In this document: positions 21,996 through 34,045 of the stretch, piece after piece
How positions within the stretch are numbered: the first letter of the stretch is position 1
Layout of the letters: each line of letters opens with the position of its first letter
Origin: Cryptomeria japonica
Lineage: Eukaryota; Streptophyta; Pinopsida; Cupressales; Cupressaceae
Direction of reading: 5' to 3'
DNA: 64,000 bases
NCBI RefSeq assembly: GCF_030272615.1
Contig: NC_081411.1
Span: 214,307,654-214,371,653 of the forward strand
The notes under the pieces: model-generated
What the model saw: only the letters and a program-made list of their open reading frames with translations
Databases searched by the model: none
What the model was told of the DNA's origin: nothing
Translations under genes and position numbers: made by a program

Positions 21996-22410
21996 ATGGA
22001 AGATAATGGACAGACTAAGAAACAAGCAGAGATTAACTTTTCGTATTATATTTTACAATCTCAGAAACTCAAAGCAAATGGTGGAGAACTTTATCAAAAT
22101 TGCAATGTTGCAGAAACTAGTCAGTTAGGTTTCAATGGGGTTCCAAGGCGACGTGGAAGAGGAAGACCGAGAAAGATGGAAAGTAAAGTTTCGGTAGTAA
22201 GAACTTTTGAGGATGATGAAATGGGAGTTATGGGACAAAATAAGAATGAAAAATAGGAAATCTTTTCATATTCTAGTTTACAGTCTCTAAAACGCAAAGA
22301 AAATGGTGGGGTTAGCCAGAAGTGCACTGAGCTTCCTAGGAAGCGTAGCAAAGGAAGACCAACGAAACTAGGAAATATTTTTCTCATAGATGGAATTTGC
22401 AGTGCCCTAC
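21996..22410 (+). pseudogene. AT-hook peptide remnant with two repeated units
   Basis: ATG 21996 opens an 86-codon frame ending at TAG 22254-22256; the same phase stays open for about 45 more codons. It encodes two related ~40-residue units. Unit 1 is FSYYILQSQKLKANGG followed by PRRRGRGRPRK; unit 2 is FSYSSLQSLKRKENGG followed by PRKRSKGRPTK. Each ends in a GRP-centred AT-hook, a motif that binds the minor groove of AT-rich DNA; the first is a perfect RGRGRPRK. This suggests a nuclear DNA-binding protein, but no other domain, promoter or splice partner was found, so it may be a single exon or a gene fragment. Confidence 0.5.
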
Positions 22411-23850
22411 TATAGATCTCTTGTGTATATGGTGAGGCGCAAGAAGTATTGCACACAAATAGAATGCAAGGTAGAGAAATATATTAGGTTTTTGATTGAA
22501 CGTATTAGCATTTTAAAACTTAAGTTAGTTATGTGCTTAGACTGGAGATTAGTTTCTTCTAGTACTGTTATTTAATTTTCCCATGCTTCAATTCTCTCGT
22601 AATTGTGCCCCAAAAAAGTAGAGGATGAGAAAACCTTGAGCAAATTGTGGGTAAGTTAAAAGCCCTTTCTAGAAAGTAAGCTAAGCCAACCAAGAAAAAT
22701 GTCAAAGATTTTACCTGTAGCTTCACCAAATTAATAAATCAGCAACCAGAAGAAAAATCAAGAAATATGCTTCAAAACCTTCAGCAAATCTTAGAACCCC
22801 TGCCAAAAGAGAATGCAACTGATAAGAAATGCCATTCGGTTTGTAGCAGCTTCAAAAATTTCAATGTGTATCCAACCAAGCCAAATGGCTCTTCTCCTAT
22901 TTACCAGAAATAAATTCATGGTCATCATTCCTTCAGAAACCAAAATGAACTTCTTTATGAAAAATTTCTGAATCACTCATACTTCCGTGTGAGAGCATTA
23001 TTGCAGCATATGAGATATTTACTTTCCCCGCCTTGATTGCACTAGAACCTTCCAAACGAAACATCAAGAAATGTTTAATATTTTTTCTTCCTCATTCCTC
23101 ATTGGTCAGAACATATTTTTCTCCAAAATTTAATCAAAAATGACAAAACCACGGGGAAAAATAGAAAGGACGAATCAGAAAAAAAGAAAAAAATGTTTAA
23201 AATTACATTTTTAAAATCCAAGTGCTGCAAACATTATAAAGAATGACTTATTTTAGCTGACGTGGTTTTGGAAAAAGAATTAATAGACAAAATAAACTAA
23301 TAACTGTCCTAAGAAAATTGTTCAAATGTCAGAATCACTATAAAATTAATAACCCATCTTTCATTAATATAAATGTCAGAAAAACATTCCTTCCTTACTT
23401 TCTTAAATACAACAATTAATTAAAATTTGATGATTAATATTAAAAGTGAGAGTAAAAGTTCATAGGTTAATGTTCGGCTCCTAATTTTGCGGAAAACACG
23501 GAATGCAAGTACACATTGTTGAAGCTTTTCACATGTTTTAAGCTGTATTGCATGTTTCACGTTGTTTCGGATAAGACAATATGTACACAGTGGGGAACGA
23601 ACTATTAGGGAAAACTTTTAGGCAATTAACAATCACTGTATTTCCGATTTAAACATGTCTCACATTGCTTTGCATCCCGACAATAGTTATTTAGAAGGGA
23701 ACAGACTCGTACAGAATTAACGATCAAGATATGACCCGTCCGATTCTTACTTTTAACATGTCTGACATTGTTTAGTCAATGACTTAGAGTGGGCTTTAGC
23801 AGTAGTAAACAGAGGAAATCGGCACATCTAATGCTATAAATTAACAAGAA
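22411..23850. other. no recognisable gene
   Basis: AT-rich sequence upstream of the acyltransferase pseudogene. A TATAAATT motif at 23835-23842 lies only ~15 bp before the presumed start codon, too close for a convincing promoter. Confidence 0.4.
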
Positions 23851-23853
23851 TGG

Positions 23854-25330
23854 TTGAAGATTGCATCGGTGAAAAAGCTTGTAGAGATTGTGCTGGCTTC
23901 TGTTAAATCTACCATTTCCAAAGATTATGAGCTGAAGATTGTTAACACAGAAGTTATAGTGCCTGCTCTTCCAATGCAGCAGCACATCCTTCCTTTGTTC
24001 AAATCTGGGTCTCACTATCCCTCCAGTTTCTGTGCATGTGTTCTTCTGTTATAAAAATCCCTTTCCTAGGACTTTTGGATCAGCAATATCTCATCTCAAG
24101 AATTCCCTCTCAAAGGCGTTGGTGTCCTATTATGTATTTGCAGGAAGAACGGTTACAGATAGTATTGGCCTACAAAAGGTCCATTGCAATAACAAGGGAG
24201 TTTCTCAGCTGAATTTGTTCAACCCTGATGAATCTGTTTATGGCAAGCTTGTTCCTTTACTTTCAAAGCTCTTTCAAGAAGATGGCATTCCTGCCTTTGA
24301 TATTCAGGTAAAAGGGTCTAAAGATAACATATTTATTTCTCCTTGTTTTGCTTTCTACGTAAAAATCTTAACAGTTTTTTGGTATTTACAGGTGACAGAG
24401 TTTGTCTGTGGGGGTATTGTTGCTGGCTGCACATTCGACCACTGAGTTGCAGATGCATAATCTGCAAACATGATTTTCACAAGTTGGGCAAAGCTTTCTC
24501 GAAATTATTCAACTGCATCGCTGAATCGAAGCAATACACGCTGCATGTTATGCCCTCGCGATTTCCCTGGTTACTCTGCTAAAATTGACAATATGTATGT
24601 GAGGCATTCTTCAGAAGAATGCAGCCGAGAAAATACTCACCCACCTCCTTTAGCAAGTAACGGCATTATGGATCTTCAATTTTATGCAAACAAAGATGGT
24701 AAGAGTTACACCAAATTAGAGGTGTTCAGTGCTTACTTATGGAAGCTAACGATATGCACCCAGAAGGTGAAGGACACCATGAATTATAAAATAGGAATAG
24801 TTGTAGATGGCTGCCAACGCTTAAGGGAGATTGGGATTTCTGCTAATTACTTTGGCAATGTTCTTATCTTGCCCTTTATTGAGTCTAATGCTTGTTATAT
24901 AAAAAGCAAACCGCTTTGTTGGAGTGCAGGGTTAATTCATGATGCCATAAAGAGTGCAGCGAATGAGGAGGACATTCAAAGCTTAATTGACTTCGTGGAG
25001 ACTACAAAGCCAACACCTGTCTTAGCCAAGATTTAGTGTGGAGCAAATGACATGGAGTCCTTTGGACCTGCAGTTTTGGTGTCTTTTGGACTACGGTTTC
25101 CTTTGTATGAGGTTGATTTTGGATGAGAAAAGTCTACATTTGGAAGCCGCCATTTCCCATGTGGCGGTGAAGCAGGTTATGTCATGCCAACTCAAAGCCC
25201 TGCAGGAGATGTAGTTTGATGGTAAACATGCATCTTCCTCTTGAACAGTTAGATGCAATTGAATCTGATCCCAACCGCATTCTAATTCCAATCATAGGTT
25301 TCGTTTTGAAAACAAATAATTTTCTCTCTT
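23854..25330 (+). pseudogene. BAHD-family acyltransferase pseudogene
   Basis: BAHD enzymes transfer acyl groups from CoA thioesters to alcohols or amines in the cytosol. The frame begins KIASVKKLVEIVLASVKS with TTG where ATG is expected. A frameshift near 24008 precedes PPVSVHVFFCYKNPF, KNSLSKALVSYYVFAGR and the region ending PAFDIQ. An 83-bp intron follows (24308-24390, GTAAAA to TTTACAG), at a position common in this family, then VTEFVCGGIVAGCTFDH. The catalytic HXXXD reads H-stop-VAD (H at 24440, TGA at 24443-24445, D at 24452) with TAA at 24458-24460. Further on are LEVFSAYLWK and NYFGNV. TAG at 25034-25036 comes before SFGPAVLVSFGLRFPLYEVDFG; the structural DFGWG motif has TGA at 25124-25126 in place of Trp. 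A last frameshift near 25210 precedes MHLPLEQLDAIESDP. Length fits a ~440-aa member. Substrate is unknown. Confidence 0.88.
24308..24390 (+). other. intron of the BAHD pseudogene
   Basis: It begins GTAAAAGGG after ATTCAG and ends TATTTACAG before GTGACAGAG. Removing it joins FDIQ to VTEFVCGG in phase, as in intact family members. Its presence shows the pseudogene is not a processed copy. Confidence 0.75.
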
Positions 25331-25358
25331 GTTTCGTTTTGAAAACAAATAATTTTCT
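25298..25358. repeat. 33-bp direct repeat at the pseudogene 3' end
   Basis: GTTTCGTTTTGAAAACAAAT starts at 25298 and again at 25331, a recent local duplication after the last conserved codons. Confidence 0.8.
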
Positions 25359-25459
25359 TGATTTTTTAAAGTTTTGTGATATTTTTCTTCGAACTTTGCC
25401 ACTCTTTCGTACTATAACACGTATCCCGCAAATATTATGGGCACAAATTTTTTAAAAAA

Positions 25460-26838
25460 GCGGTTCATTGGCAGAGGCAAAAAAAGGGGATTTGTGAAGC
25501 TGCTTTAATAATTCCGACAAATCATTTAGCAGGAAATAGCAAAACGTTATAGGCATTAGATTATGTAAGCTTTGTACCATACTATTATATTAAAGAATAC
25601 GTTTATTTACTCATCATTTATGTTTACAGTTATTATTATTATTTATATGGAAAATTTAAAATGAGTATTAATTATGTTTAAAATTAAATTAATAAAATTG
25701 AGAAATGATAAAACATTTATGATAAATAATAAAAAAATTAATCTATAATATTAATAAATAAAAAGAAAGTGAAAATTCAATATATGAATTAACTTATTTG
25801 TGAATTCTATTATATTTTTTATTTTTAATCTAATAAAAACAAGATAATAAGTATATATAAATTGAATTGAATTAAAATATAATTTAAGTCAATCGATCAT
25901 GAAGTTGAAAGGATCTAAATGAGCCCATCAAGTATCAAGTCTTGTTGAGTGCAAGACTCTCACATCATAAGGGATGAGGCCAAGATCGTGCCTCGGGCGA
26001 AGTTTTGAGGAATGGATACCCTAAGACCTTGGTTCGTAGCTAAAGGGGACACTGCCTTGGGGTATCTCCAACAAAAAATTAAATAAAATTTAATTTAATT
26101 TAAATATAGAAATGGTCTTCCACTTTTTTTATTTATCGTTAGATAATATTGTATTGTTTGTATTTGTTACCCACCTATGTCTCACTATTTAATTTTAGAT
26201 ATTATTCAATATATATTTCATACACATGTGGTATGGTCCTGAAATAGACATTTTGAAAAAGTAATTTTTAAACATGCCTACTAGAAAGCAATTTATACCA
26301 TGTGGGTATTGAAATAAATTACATATTTAAAAATTAGACTCTAAGCACTACATTTTCTATTACTGAATTTTTCTCAGATTCAATCTCTAAGTGCCTCAAA
26401 TTTTGACATCAATCGACATAAAATTTGAAAAATAAGGAAAACACTTTCCACTTTTTGCCCAAAAGTGGGACTCAACTTCTTGCAGCCACCCCTCTATCTA
26501 TTCATCCCTCTCCCTCTCCCTCTTCTTGTACATCTATATTTTAATCTCTTTATTGAGCTATTTTTATCTCTCCCTCTCTCCCTATCACAAACATAACATG
26601 AGCTCACAAGTTTTGTTTCACTCATGTATGGATTCATATAAGTGGATATATAGTTTATTTGAAGCTACCAATTCTTAATTGAGACCTTTGTTGCACAAGC
26701 AACATCATTTGGTAAACAACCTACGAATTGACCTCATGTACTACATAAGTGTATTAAAAAAATAGACCAAAATTTTTCCTAATTGATCTTCCATACCTCT
26801 TCAATGTACCCATTGCAGACAAAGGTGAAATTCCTAGT
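25460..26838. other. AT-rich stretch without recognisable genes
   Basis: The sequence is mostly A/T with no long frame. A less AT-rich island at 25890-26065 (CAAGATCGTGCCTCGGGC, then CCTTGGTTCGTAGC) stands out but matches no family I recognise. Confidence 0.5.
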
Positions 26839-27025
26839 TATTATAATATGTAAAGCTTAATATTCTAACATCTTCTATTAAGATTTATATTCCACACAAC
26901 AAAACAAATTGATAAATATGTAGATGTATATTTAGATATAAATACATACATACATACATATTGTTGTGTGAAATATAAATTTTAAGGAGAAATGTAAGAA
27001 TATTAAGCTTTACATATTATAATAA
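26839..27025. repeat. fold-back sequence, ~63-bp arms
   Basis: Left arm 26841-26903 and right arm 26961-27023 are inverted copies with only a few mismatches; the outer ends TTATAATATGTAAAGCTTAA are perfectly complementary. The 57-bp loop contains a TACA repeat. This is the size and shape of a MITE or a foldable hairpin. No clear target duplication was seen. Confidence 0.8.
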
Positions 27026-27239
27026 ACTCACCATCTTAGTGAGTTTTGGTTTATTATTGTTATGAATAAATTCATTCTCGTAAGTTGTTAGGTTCAAATA
27101 GTTGTCCTTGAAAGGTTTATTAAAGTCATATTGTGAGAAATTCAAAAGTAACTCAATCATATAATAATGATTTGTGTGTGTGCATTCTTTAGAAGTTTTT
27201 CTTTGAAGGAAAAACTCATGTACTAGATGGAACTTCATC

Positions 27240-28344
27240 AAGCTACCTCATAACCTTTGAAAGGGTGTAGCTCTTAAGTTGACTATTAATTTTCAAAACA
27301 ACCATCTTCCCAAACTCTCAAGTCACAAATATTCCAATTTATTAGGCAATAATCCATGCCAACTTGCATTAACAGTGCTCCATCAAGTTGTCTAATGACC
27401 CTTAAAAGAGCATAATTATTAAAATCCACATACCCATGAACTACTTTAAAATAATTCACATTGAGCTTATATGAAATCCATTTATACCATCAAAAAGTTA
27501 ACTTTTATACTATTAATGTAAAAAAAAAAATCAACAAAATTATATGCTTCTCATGCAAAGTATCATGTATGAGTTAGAAAGTTATTTGAGATGATGAAAA
27601 TCCTCTAGCCTTTGACGCTTCTAGTCTCTAATCTTGATGGATTGAAATCAACATCCTTCCCTAGTATCTTTTGTAGATGGAGCAAGCATAAATATGCTTG
27701 CACCGTATATATTAAGATCTAGACATTTCCAACATCCAACAATAGAGTACCTACAAAAAAAAATAGAGCATGCAAATTTACTAATCTAACACACAGGAAT
27801 TCAATAAACAATTTAACTCTATTGCCTTCTTATCTTCAAAATTTAGTAATTAATATTTATGCTCTTAGATTTCTAGCACTAAGCAATCTATGAAGAATAG
27901 AAAAAAATTAAAGATAATTAGGATTTCTCAAGTACACAAAACAAAATAGCATTACAACCTCTAGATTGAAAGAAGTGAAAGACTCCAATGTGAGAGGAGG
28001 AATTAATTTATAGGTATCCTCATAAGGAAAGAAAATTGTGAGAGAGATTTGGGATTAAAGAAGGTAGTTAGAGATAAATTCTTGTCCCACATTTATTGAG
28101 TGAATGTAATTAGTAGAGAAAGGATAGGATAAATAGAGGATGGGTTTGTGAAGTGATCGAGATTACGCATTGAATTGAAAGTGCTTTTGTGAAATGATAG
28201 AGATTAATGAATATATAAATACAATGATTTAATAATCAAAATGGAGGAAAAATGATTTAATGAATTAAAGAAGTTTAATAATTTAGACAATAATACCCAC
28301 TTCATTAATAGGATGGTTATAAGGTTAAATTTTATGTGTCTACA
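27240..28344 (-). repeat. 3' LTR region of a third gypsy-like element
   Basis: On the minus strand a purine tract (AAAGTGAGGCAAAA, 28345-28358) abuts TGTAGACACATAAAATTTAA at 28344, the same layout as the PPT/TGTAGC junction of the 12.4-kb element. The far LTR end was not located, so the left coordinate is a guess. Confidence 0.4.
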
Positions 28345-28358
28345 TTTTGCCTCACTTT
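28345..28358 (-). other. candidate polypurine tract of the third element
   Basis: On the minus strand AAAGTGAGGCAAAA differs at few positions from the AAAGTGGGGGCTAAA tract of the two larger elements, pointing to a related family. Confidence 0.5.
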
Positions 28359-28429
28359 GAGACAATGTAGCCTGTCATGTTGTTTCAAACAAATATTGAT
28401 TAACTATATATGCCCCAAGGATATCCTGG

Positions 28430-29010
28430 TTAGGATGAACAAATTGATGTAATATGCCCCCTCAAGAGATTGATTGAATAAATTGTGAGAAGATGGATCT
28501 CTTGATAGATCACAAGAAAATATATGTGGTGATTGATATTGTGTAAGTGATTAAATTGAGATGTAAATTTGACAAAAAATCATAATGGAGAAGCATAACT
28601 AAACAATTGATGAAAATGATCAATACAACCAGGTTGATAAGTTGATTAAGTTGACAGGGATTTATTCTAGCATAAGATAAGTTGGTACAAGGATTGATTA
28701 ATTGATTGATCAAGAATTGATAAGATCTTGTCCTAAGAAATAATTTGATTGATTTGGAATTAGATTAGGAGACATGTATCAGTTGGATAAAGTGATTGAT
28801 TAATCTTTGAGATAAGAAGGATGAAGGAAATAAAATTGATGAAGATAATGATATGAATGTGATGAAGGAAATGAATAATGAAAAAGGGATACAAAAGAAA
28901 AGATATGAAGGAATATGAAAGAAAGCTTTAAAGATGATGAAAGAACTTAAGGTGATGAAATAAATAAAGATGATGAAAAGAATGAAGTGATGAAAGATGA
29001 ATATGATGAA
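28430..29010. repeat. cryptically simple GATTGA and ATGAA-rich sequence
   Basis: Irregular reiteration of GATTGATT up to ~28830 and of GATGAAGGAAAT-like words from 28820 to 29010 on the plus strand. No stable period. Confidence 0.55.
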
Positions 29011-30356
29011 AAATCTTGTACTTTTAAAGTGCTTATATCATCATTGATCTTATTATGGAAAAAGGATAAATTCATCTAGATTTGAATGAGACCCAAATGA
29101 ATTAACATACCAATTGCGTGTAGGAAGACACATCAAACAGTTAAGGAATGTCCCAATTCACATAAGACTCATATGTCCTTAATGATGTTAGACAATCATG
29201 TCCAAAGATGAGTGATCATATTACTAAGGAACAATTTACAAGTAGAAAACAAGTGAACATGCTCCATCCTCACCTTTCTAGTCAAATACATACTAGTAAT
29301 AAAATCTCTAGTTAGAGACATCCTAGAAAAGTTAAAAGACATGTCACCAAAGATTAAAATAGAAACAATAAAAAATCTTACCAAACAATCAAACATCATG
29401 CTTCATACAAGTATGATTCTTGTCACACTTTGGTGTATTTGATTTGATATATTTATAGGATTTTGTTATGTCTGTTCGATGTTTTGATCATGTCATAATT
29501 TTGTTGAAGTCCAAAATTGCATGTTTGTCTAAAATGTTTGTGTCTTCACAATGTTTATGAAATGTTTTTAGATTTTTGAGATGTTTTTTAAATTTTTTTT
29601 TAAGGATTTTTTGAAAATATTGTAATTTAATTTTAGGATATTAATTTTTTCAGGACTTATGATTTTTAAGACTTTTAAATATTTTGATGTTTCCCCCTAC
29701 TGTGCAAGTCTTGTATGAGTGACTTGGGAATCCACATGATTGTTGATTTTTTATTTCTTTGTAATGTTTTAGAGCACATTGCTTCAAAGTAAGACTTAGG
29801 AAGCCATACAACTTTTGACTTTCCTTTTTGATTTGTGGGCCATTATGGCCTTTGGATCAAATTTTTCTTTTTTTTGTATGTTAATTAGATGAGACATGTT
29901 GATCCTTAGATGTATGTGGATTTTTGAAAATGTTAATTTTGTGCTTGGCATAAAATTATTTCTAAGAACATTTGGATTAATGGATGGATATGATTGATAT
30001 GGGGGTATTTTGGAAGATTTCATGTAGGTAGGTGATTGGAAGGTTCTCAAGAATGTGTGCCTTTGTCAATCCTAAATAAGGGATGGAGCGGTATAAGGAT
30101 CTAAGATGGATGGAATGGATGAAGGGCTAGGCATATATTTGGTCTTAAATGGAAGGTTGTGAAATTTAGTAGGGATACCGACATCTTGAAAGTAAGACTT
30201 GTTTTAGGGGCCATGACAATAAGGATTTTCTTTGATATGGAGGGATCCTAATGTACCCTGGTCATAATCGATTGACTACTTTCCTTGATAAATCTTTTGA
30301 CTAATGGGATACCTGTTGCTTTGGGAAGAAGACTCAATTCCATTTTGAGATGGGGC

Positions 30357-31326
30357 TAAAAGTACAAAGTTGTGTCACGGTTCAACTTTCAGGCAAACTT
30401 ATTAGCACAAGTGAATTTAAGTAATTCTAACTAAAAATTAATTTAAGTCAAACATATGGTCTATAGAGATTCAATATAGCTATCTTATATATGGGCCACA
30501 AATTTACCAATTGGAATTGTCTACTAAGTGTATATTTTATACCACTTTGGGTCTAATTACTGAAAAAATTATTTTTTTGAGGAACTTAATGTTTCAACAA
30601 CTCCTACTCTCATAAATAATAACTTTTTTGAAATGTAAAAATACCCTTTTATAGATCTATGAGTGAATTTTCCAAAATATATATATCTTTTAACAATTTA
30701 ATTAGCTTTTATATTTTATATTTTATTTTTATTGAAAGTAGGTCATCAACACTAAATTATAAGGTTGATTATCTTGTAAGAGAAAAATACTAAAATTTAT
30801 CAAATTTTTTTGAAACAAATAAATGCGCTAGAGAAAAGAGTCTATGTCAAGATGATATAATTCTTTTCTATTTTGGATAAATAATTAAGAAAAAAAGTGA
30901 CACCAAAGGAAAAGAGTTATATTTTAGTACACAACTTTTCAAATTTATTGAAAATAATATATACATAAAAAATAGTTAAAAATATATTTTTGCACTAGAA
31001 TTTCAAGTTATCAATATACACAAAAAAATTAAAGAAAAAAAGGTAAAATTTACTATGTAAACTTTGATGCTTCATGGAACTTCAATTTCAGCATTTTATC
31101 AAGAACTAAATTATAGTGTTTACTTTATAAGAAAGTATATTCAAATAAATTTTTTAATTTTTAAAAAAATTACAAACATAAAATACACAAAAAAATATAC
31201 ATTTTATTAGTTTACATCATTTCAAAATTGAAAACATATATTTCACTTTCTATTGATTCAATTTCAAAAGTTGAATAAGAATTGGCCTTTTCCTTTATCA
31301 AACTGTGACACGACTTTGTGCTTTTA
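30357..31326. mobile_element. candidate non-autonomous DNA element with 29-bp terminal inverted repeats
   Basis: TAAAAGTACAAAGTTGTGTC at 30357 continues to CACGGTTCAA; its inverted counterpart ends at 31326 (on the minus strand TAAAAGCACAAAGTCGTGTC, then ACAGTTTGA). The ~970 bp between is AT-rich and non-coding. No target duplication was established, so the superfamily is open. It lies within the minus-strand gypsy-like internal region. Confidence 0.5.
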
Positions 31327-31399
31327 CCTATGGATAGGAAATGGAGGAATTGATAGGGTTACAAAGTATAACAAAACCAACGGAAGTTGTGGAACCCAT

Positions 31400-32068
31400 T
31401 TAACCTATAAGAGGCTCAGTAACAACTTGCACAAAGATGTTGGGGTCATGAGGGGGACTAAGAGAAATGATGAGATATTTAGGTGGATATGGCGGCCTGA
31501 TAGGATATTTAGATGAAATAGCAGGAATGATAGGTTCATCTTGGGAGATGGAATCTTTTGAAAGACATGGTGGATTCTGACAAGGAAATGAAGGGATACT
31601 TTGATCTGGACATGGAAGAGGACCATTAGATAAAGTGAAAATTGTGTTCAACTCTTCATTTTGAATAGGATCATTTGAAAAGACGGAAGGGGCATCATGA
31701 TATTTCTTAGGAAGTGGATTGGGAATAGGATTTGGAAGGATGTTGAGCTCTTGATATGAAAGAGGATCATCTTGGAATAAACGGAAAGGTGTAAGAGGAT
31801 GACCATGGGATTCTAGGAAGATAGGATCTTGGTAATCCATTGGACAAGATTGGAGACCTTTGGTGTATTGATCTTGATTTATGATAGGACTTGTTTCTTC
31901 ATTATTTGGATTATCCTCTTGACATGGAGCCACTTCTAAGGAAGGGGTAGGATTTTGGATATGCATGGGGAATTCTTGAAATGTGTTGATGTTTTGGCAT
32001 GATGGGGAAGCATTTTGGATGAGATTCTCTATAGTGAGTAAGATTGGAATTGGATTGCATGATGGCAT
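31400..32068 (-). pseudogene. proline-rich ORF of a gypsy-like element
   Basis: A 222-codon minus-strand frame rich in Pro, Ser and Asn (repeated words such as PIPNPLPKKYHD and NGPLPCPDQSIPSFPC). It lies just downstream of a gag zinc-knuckle remnant, where plant gypsy elements carry a variable pre-protease region. No domain is recognised. Function unknown; coding status uncertain. Confidence 0.4.
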
Positions 32069-32212
32069 AAGATCAGGATTTTTAGATTATTAGCGGAACT
32101 TGTATCAAAATTGGGATTAGCTTGGATATCATTAGGAGATAGCACTTGAGGGTTAGCACAAAAAAATGTTATCATTAGGTTCATTGTTTGAGGGAGATGG
32201 TATGAATTGTTG

Positions 32213-32480
32213 TCAAGAAGATCTAGGAGATGGCAACATTATGGAAGAGATGAAGGCTACATGTGGAGCCTTGCTAGATATAGGTGTATTATTTTGATCA
32301 TGCTTGGGAATGATGTCTAGTATCTTTTTGACAAAGTTAATAGAATTTTCTTCAATTTCAATGTCACCATTATCAAGGAGGTTTTGAATTCTATGTTTCA
32401 AATCCATGCAATTTGAAGTTTTACGTTTTTTGTCTATGATACTCACAATAGCTACTCAAAAATTGATGTCCCCTTGTAGT
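32213..32480 (-). pseudogene. gypsy gag zinc-knuckle remnant
   Basis: On the minus strand YCEYHRQK in one frame is followed, one frameshift later, by TSNCMDLKHRIQNLLDNGDI, the CX2H-type knuckle and following helix seen in plant gypsy gag. It is parallel to the FHRQPGHDIEKCFALKNKI segment near 690-760. The break lies in the A-run near 32425. Together with 28345 and 31400 it marks a decayed minus-strand element. Confidence 0.55.
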
Positions 32481-32646
32481 CTTTCAGGTAACATTATAAG
32501 ATTGTTCTCAAGAAGCTCTCCCAATAGATTGACCCAAAGGTGTGAATTTTATATCCAAGGGATATTTGGGTATGTATGTGCCTTGTTGTTTAGGTTGAGG
32601 AAACATGTGTTTTTTTGTGAGATCTTTCTTTTTTATTTTTAATTAT

Positions 32647-32889
32647 TCATTGTTCTAGTTTATCTATTTGTTTTTCTATTCTTTGAATTTGTGCATTGTC
32701 TATCTTTTCTTGGAGGTGTTGCTCAAAAGTTATATTTGTTTTCATTTCTCTTCTTTCTTTTTGGTTTGGATTTTTATTTAGAAATGTTTGTTTTATTTGA
32801 CCAATTGTGACAAGAAGACACTCAAACACAAGAACACAATGTCTGGATGTTTGATTGGAAGATAGTGTAAACATAATGTGTATGTTCAA
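32647..32889 (-). pseudogene. possible gag N-terminal remnant
   Basis: An 80-codon minus-strand frame ending in a charged, coiled-coil-like stretch (FEQHLQEKIDNAQIQRIEKQ). It lies upstream of the knuckle fragment in the same orientation. No homolog is recognised by eye, so the assignment rests on position only. Confidence 0.25.
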
Positions 32890-32940
32890 TAGCCCGTCAA
32901 GGCCAAGTTTTCACTAGTCTCTATTGAATATTCAGGCAAC

Positions 32941-33803
32941 TGAGAGGGGTGTGAATCAGTTGACAATAAAGTTTTCTTTTAGACTTAATTAATAGATCTA
33001 GAATAATTAGCAAAATTAATAAAATGTGAAAGCATAAACACAAAATAGACCAGACACAAGAAACACCACAATTTATGTGGAAAACCCATGAAGGGAAAAA
33101 TCACAAAGAATGTTAATTCTCAATATATAAACACCAGTTAAGGTGACACCTTTTAAGGTAATTTTTACAAAGGATGGTTCACTGCCAATGTGCTCATTGT
33201 ATATGGGCTCACTGCCTAGAAAGGCTCAATGCCCAAAAAGGATCATTGTTGAAAAAGAAAGAAAGATAAAGAGAATCTAGTTGCAACACTATACTCACAC
33301 AACAATTGGATTCTTTCAATCTTGCATGTCCTCAACACAAAAGGACACACTTCAACTCATCAAATCATACATCTACATATATTATCTCTAGAAAAACATA
33401 ATCTTGAATGTCAGCTAAGACAAAGATATAAAATAGATCTCCATTAATATTTTTGGTGGTGGGAAGAAATGAGAAGTAGAGCTTATTACATTGTTCCTAA
33501 TTGAACATGTCAACACATTGCATATATCACCAAAGTTGGACCCCAAATATTATCTGTATGTTGTATAACTACCATTCCACAACTTCAATGTCTGCTTCAA
33601 AATACCTTGAGCTTTGAACCAATCCGGCCCCAAAAGTAGCACTGAATAACAATTTTTGAAAAGCTAGAACATTTGGTAAATCTGAGAAACCTTCACATGC
33701 TCAACACACCTTATCGAAATACTTCTGTACAACACACTATAGCTAGACCTAATACAGACCATAGGATTTGACATCAATGACAACACATAACATAATGCTA
33801 ACA
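32941..33803 (-). repeat. 3' LTR of a Ty1/copia element
   Basis: On the minus strand it starts TGTTAGCATTATGTTATG after a purine tract (AAAGGGGGGAT, 33804-33814) and ends CACCCCTCTCA at 32941, giving canonical TG and CA ends. It contains the copia-type motif GTGGAAAACCC (as its complement) near 33077. The 5' partner is absent. Confidence 0.6.
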
Positions 33804-33814
33804 ATCCCCCCTTT
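33804..33814 (-). other. copia polypurine tract
   Basis: On the minus strand AAAGGGGGGAT directly precedes the LTR start TGTTAGC. A second C/T-rich run near 33866 and another near 33925 are typical of the 3' region of SIRE-like copia elements. Confidence 0.6.
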
Positions 33815-34045
33815 GTCATTGACGACAACATCCATAAATTAGATCATCATGAAAAATCTCTCTCTCCCCCTTTGACACCAATGAAAAAGGTGGACAAAAC
33901 TTATCTTGAAAATCTTACTCTTGCTCCCCCTAAAAAGAAGCACACAAGCATCAGTTCATAAAAGAATATACAGACTGCTCACTAGTCCAATGCACAAAAA
34001 AAATGCACATTACTTCAAATTGGAAAGGGATTTTACCCCTAACTT

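Noticed and set aside
25890-26065. Less AT-rich island considered as a SINE or small exon
   Set aside because: No A/B box pair, splice signals or recognisable peptide were found.
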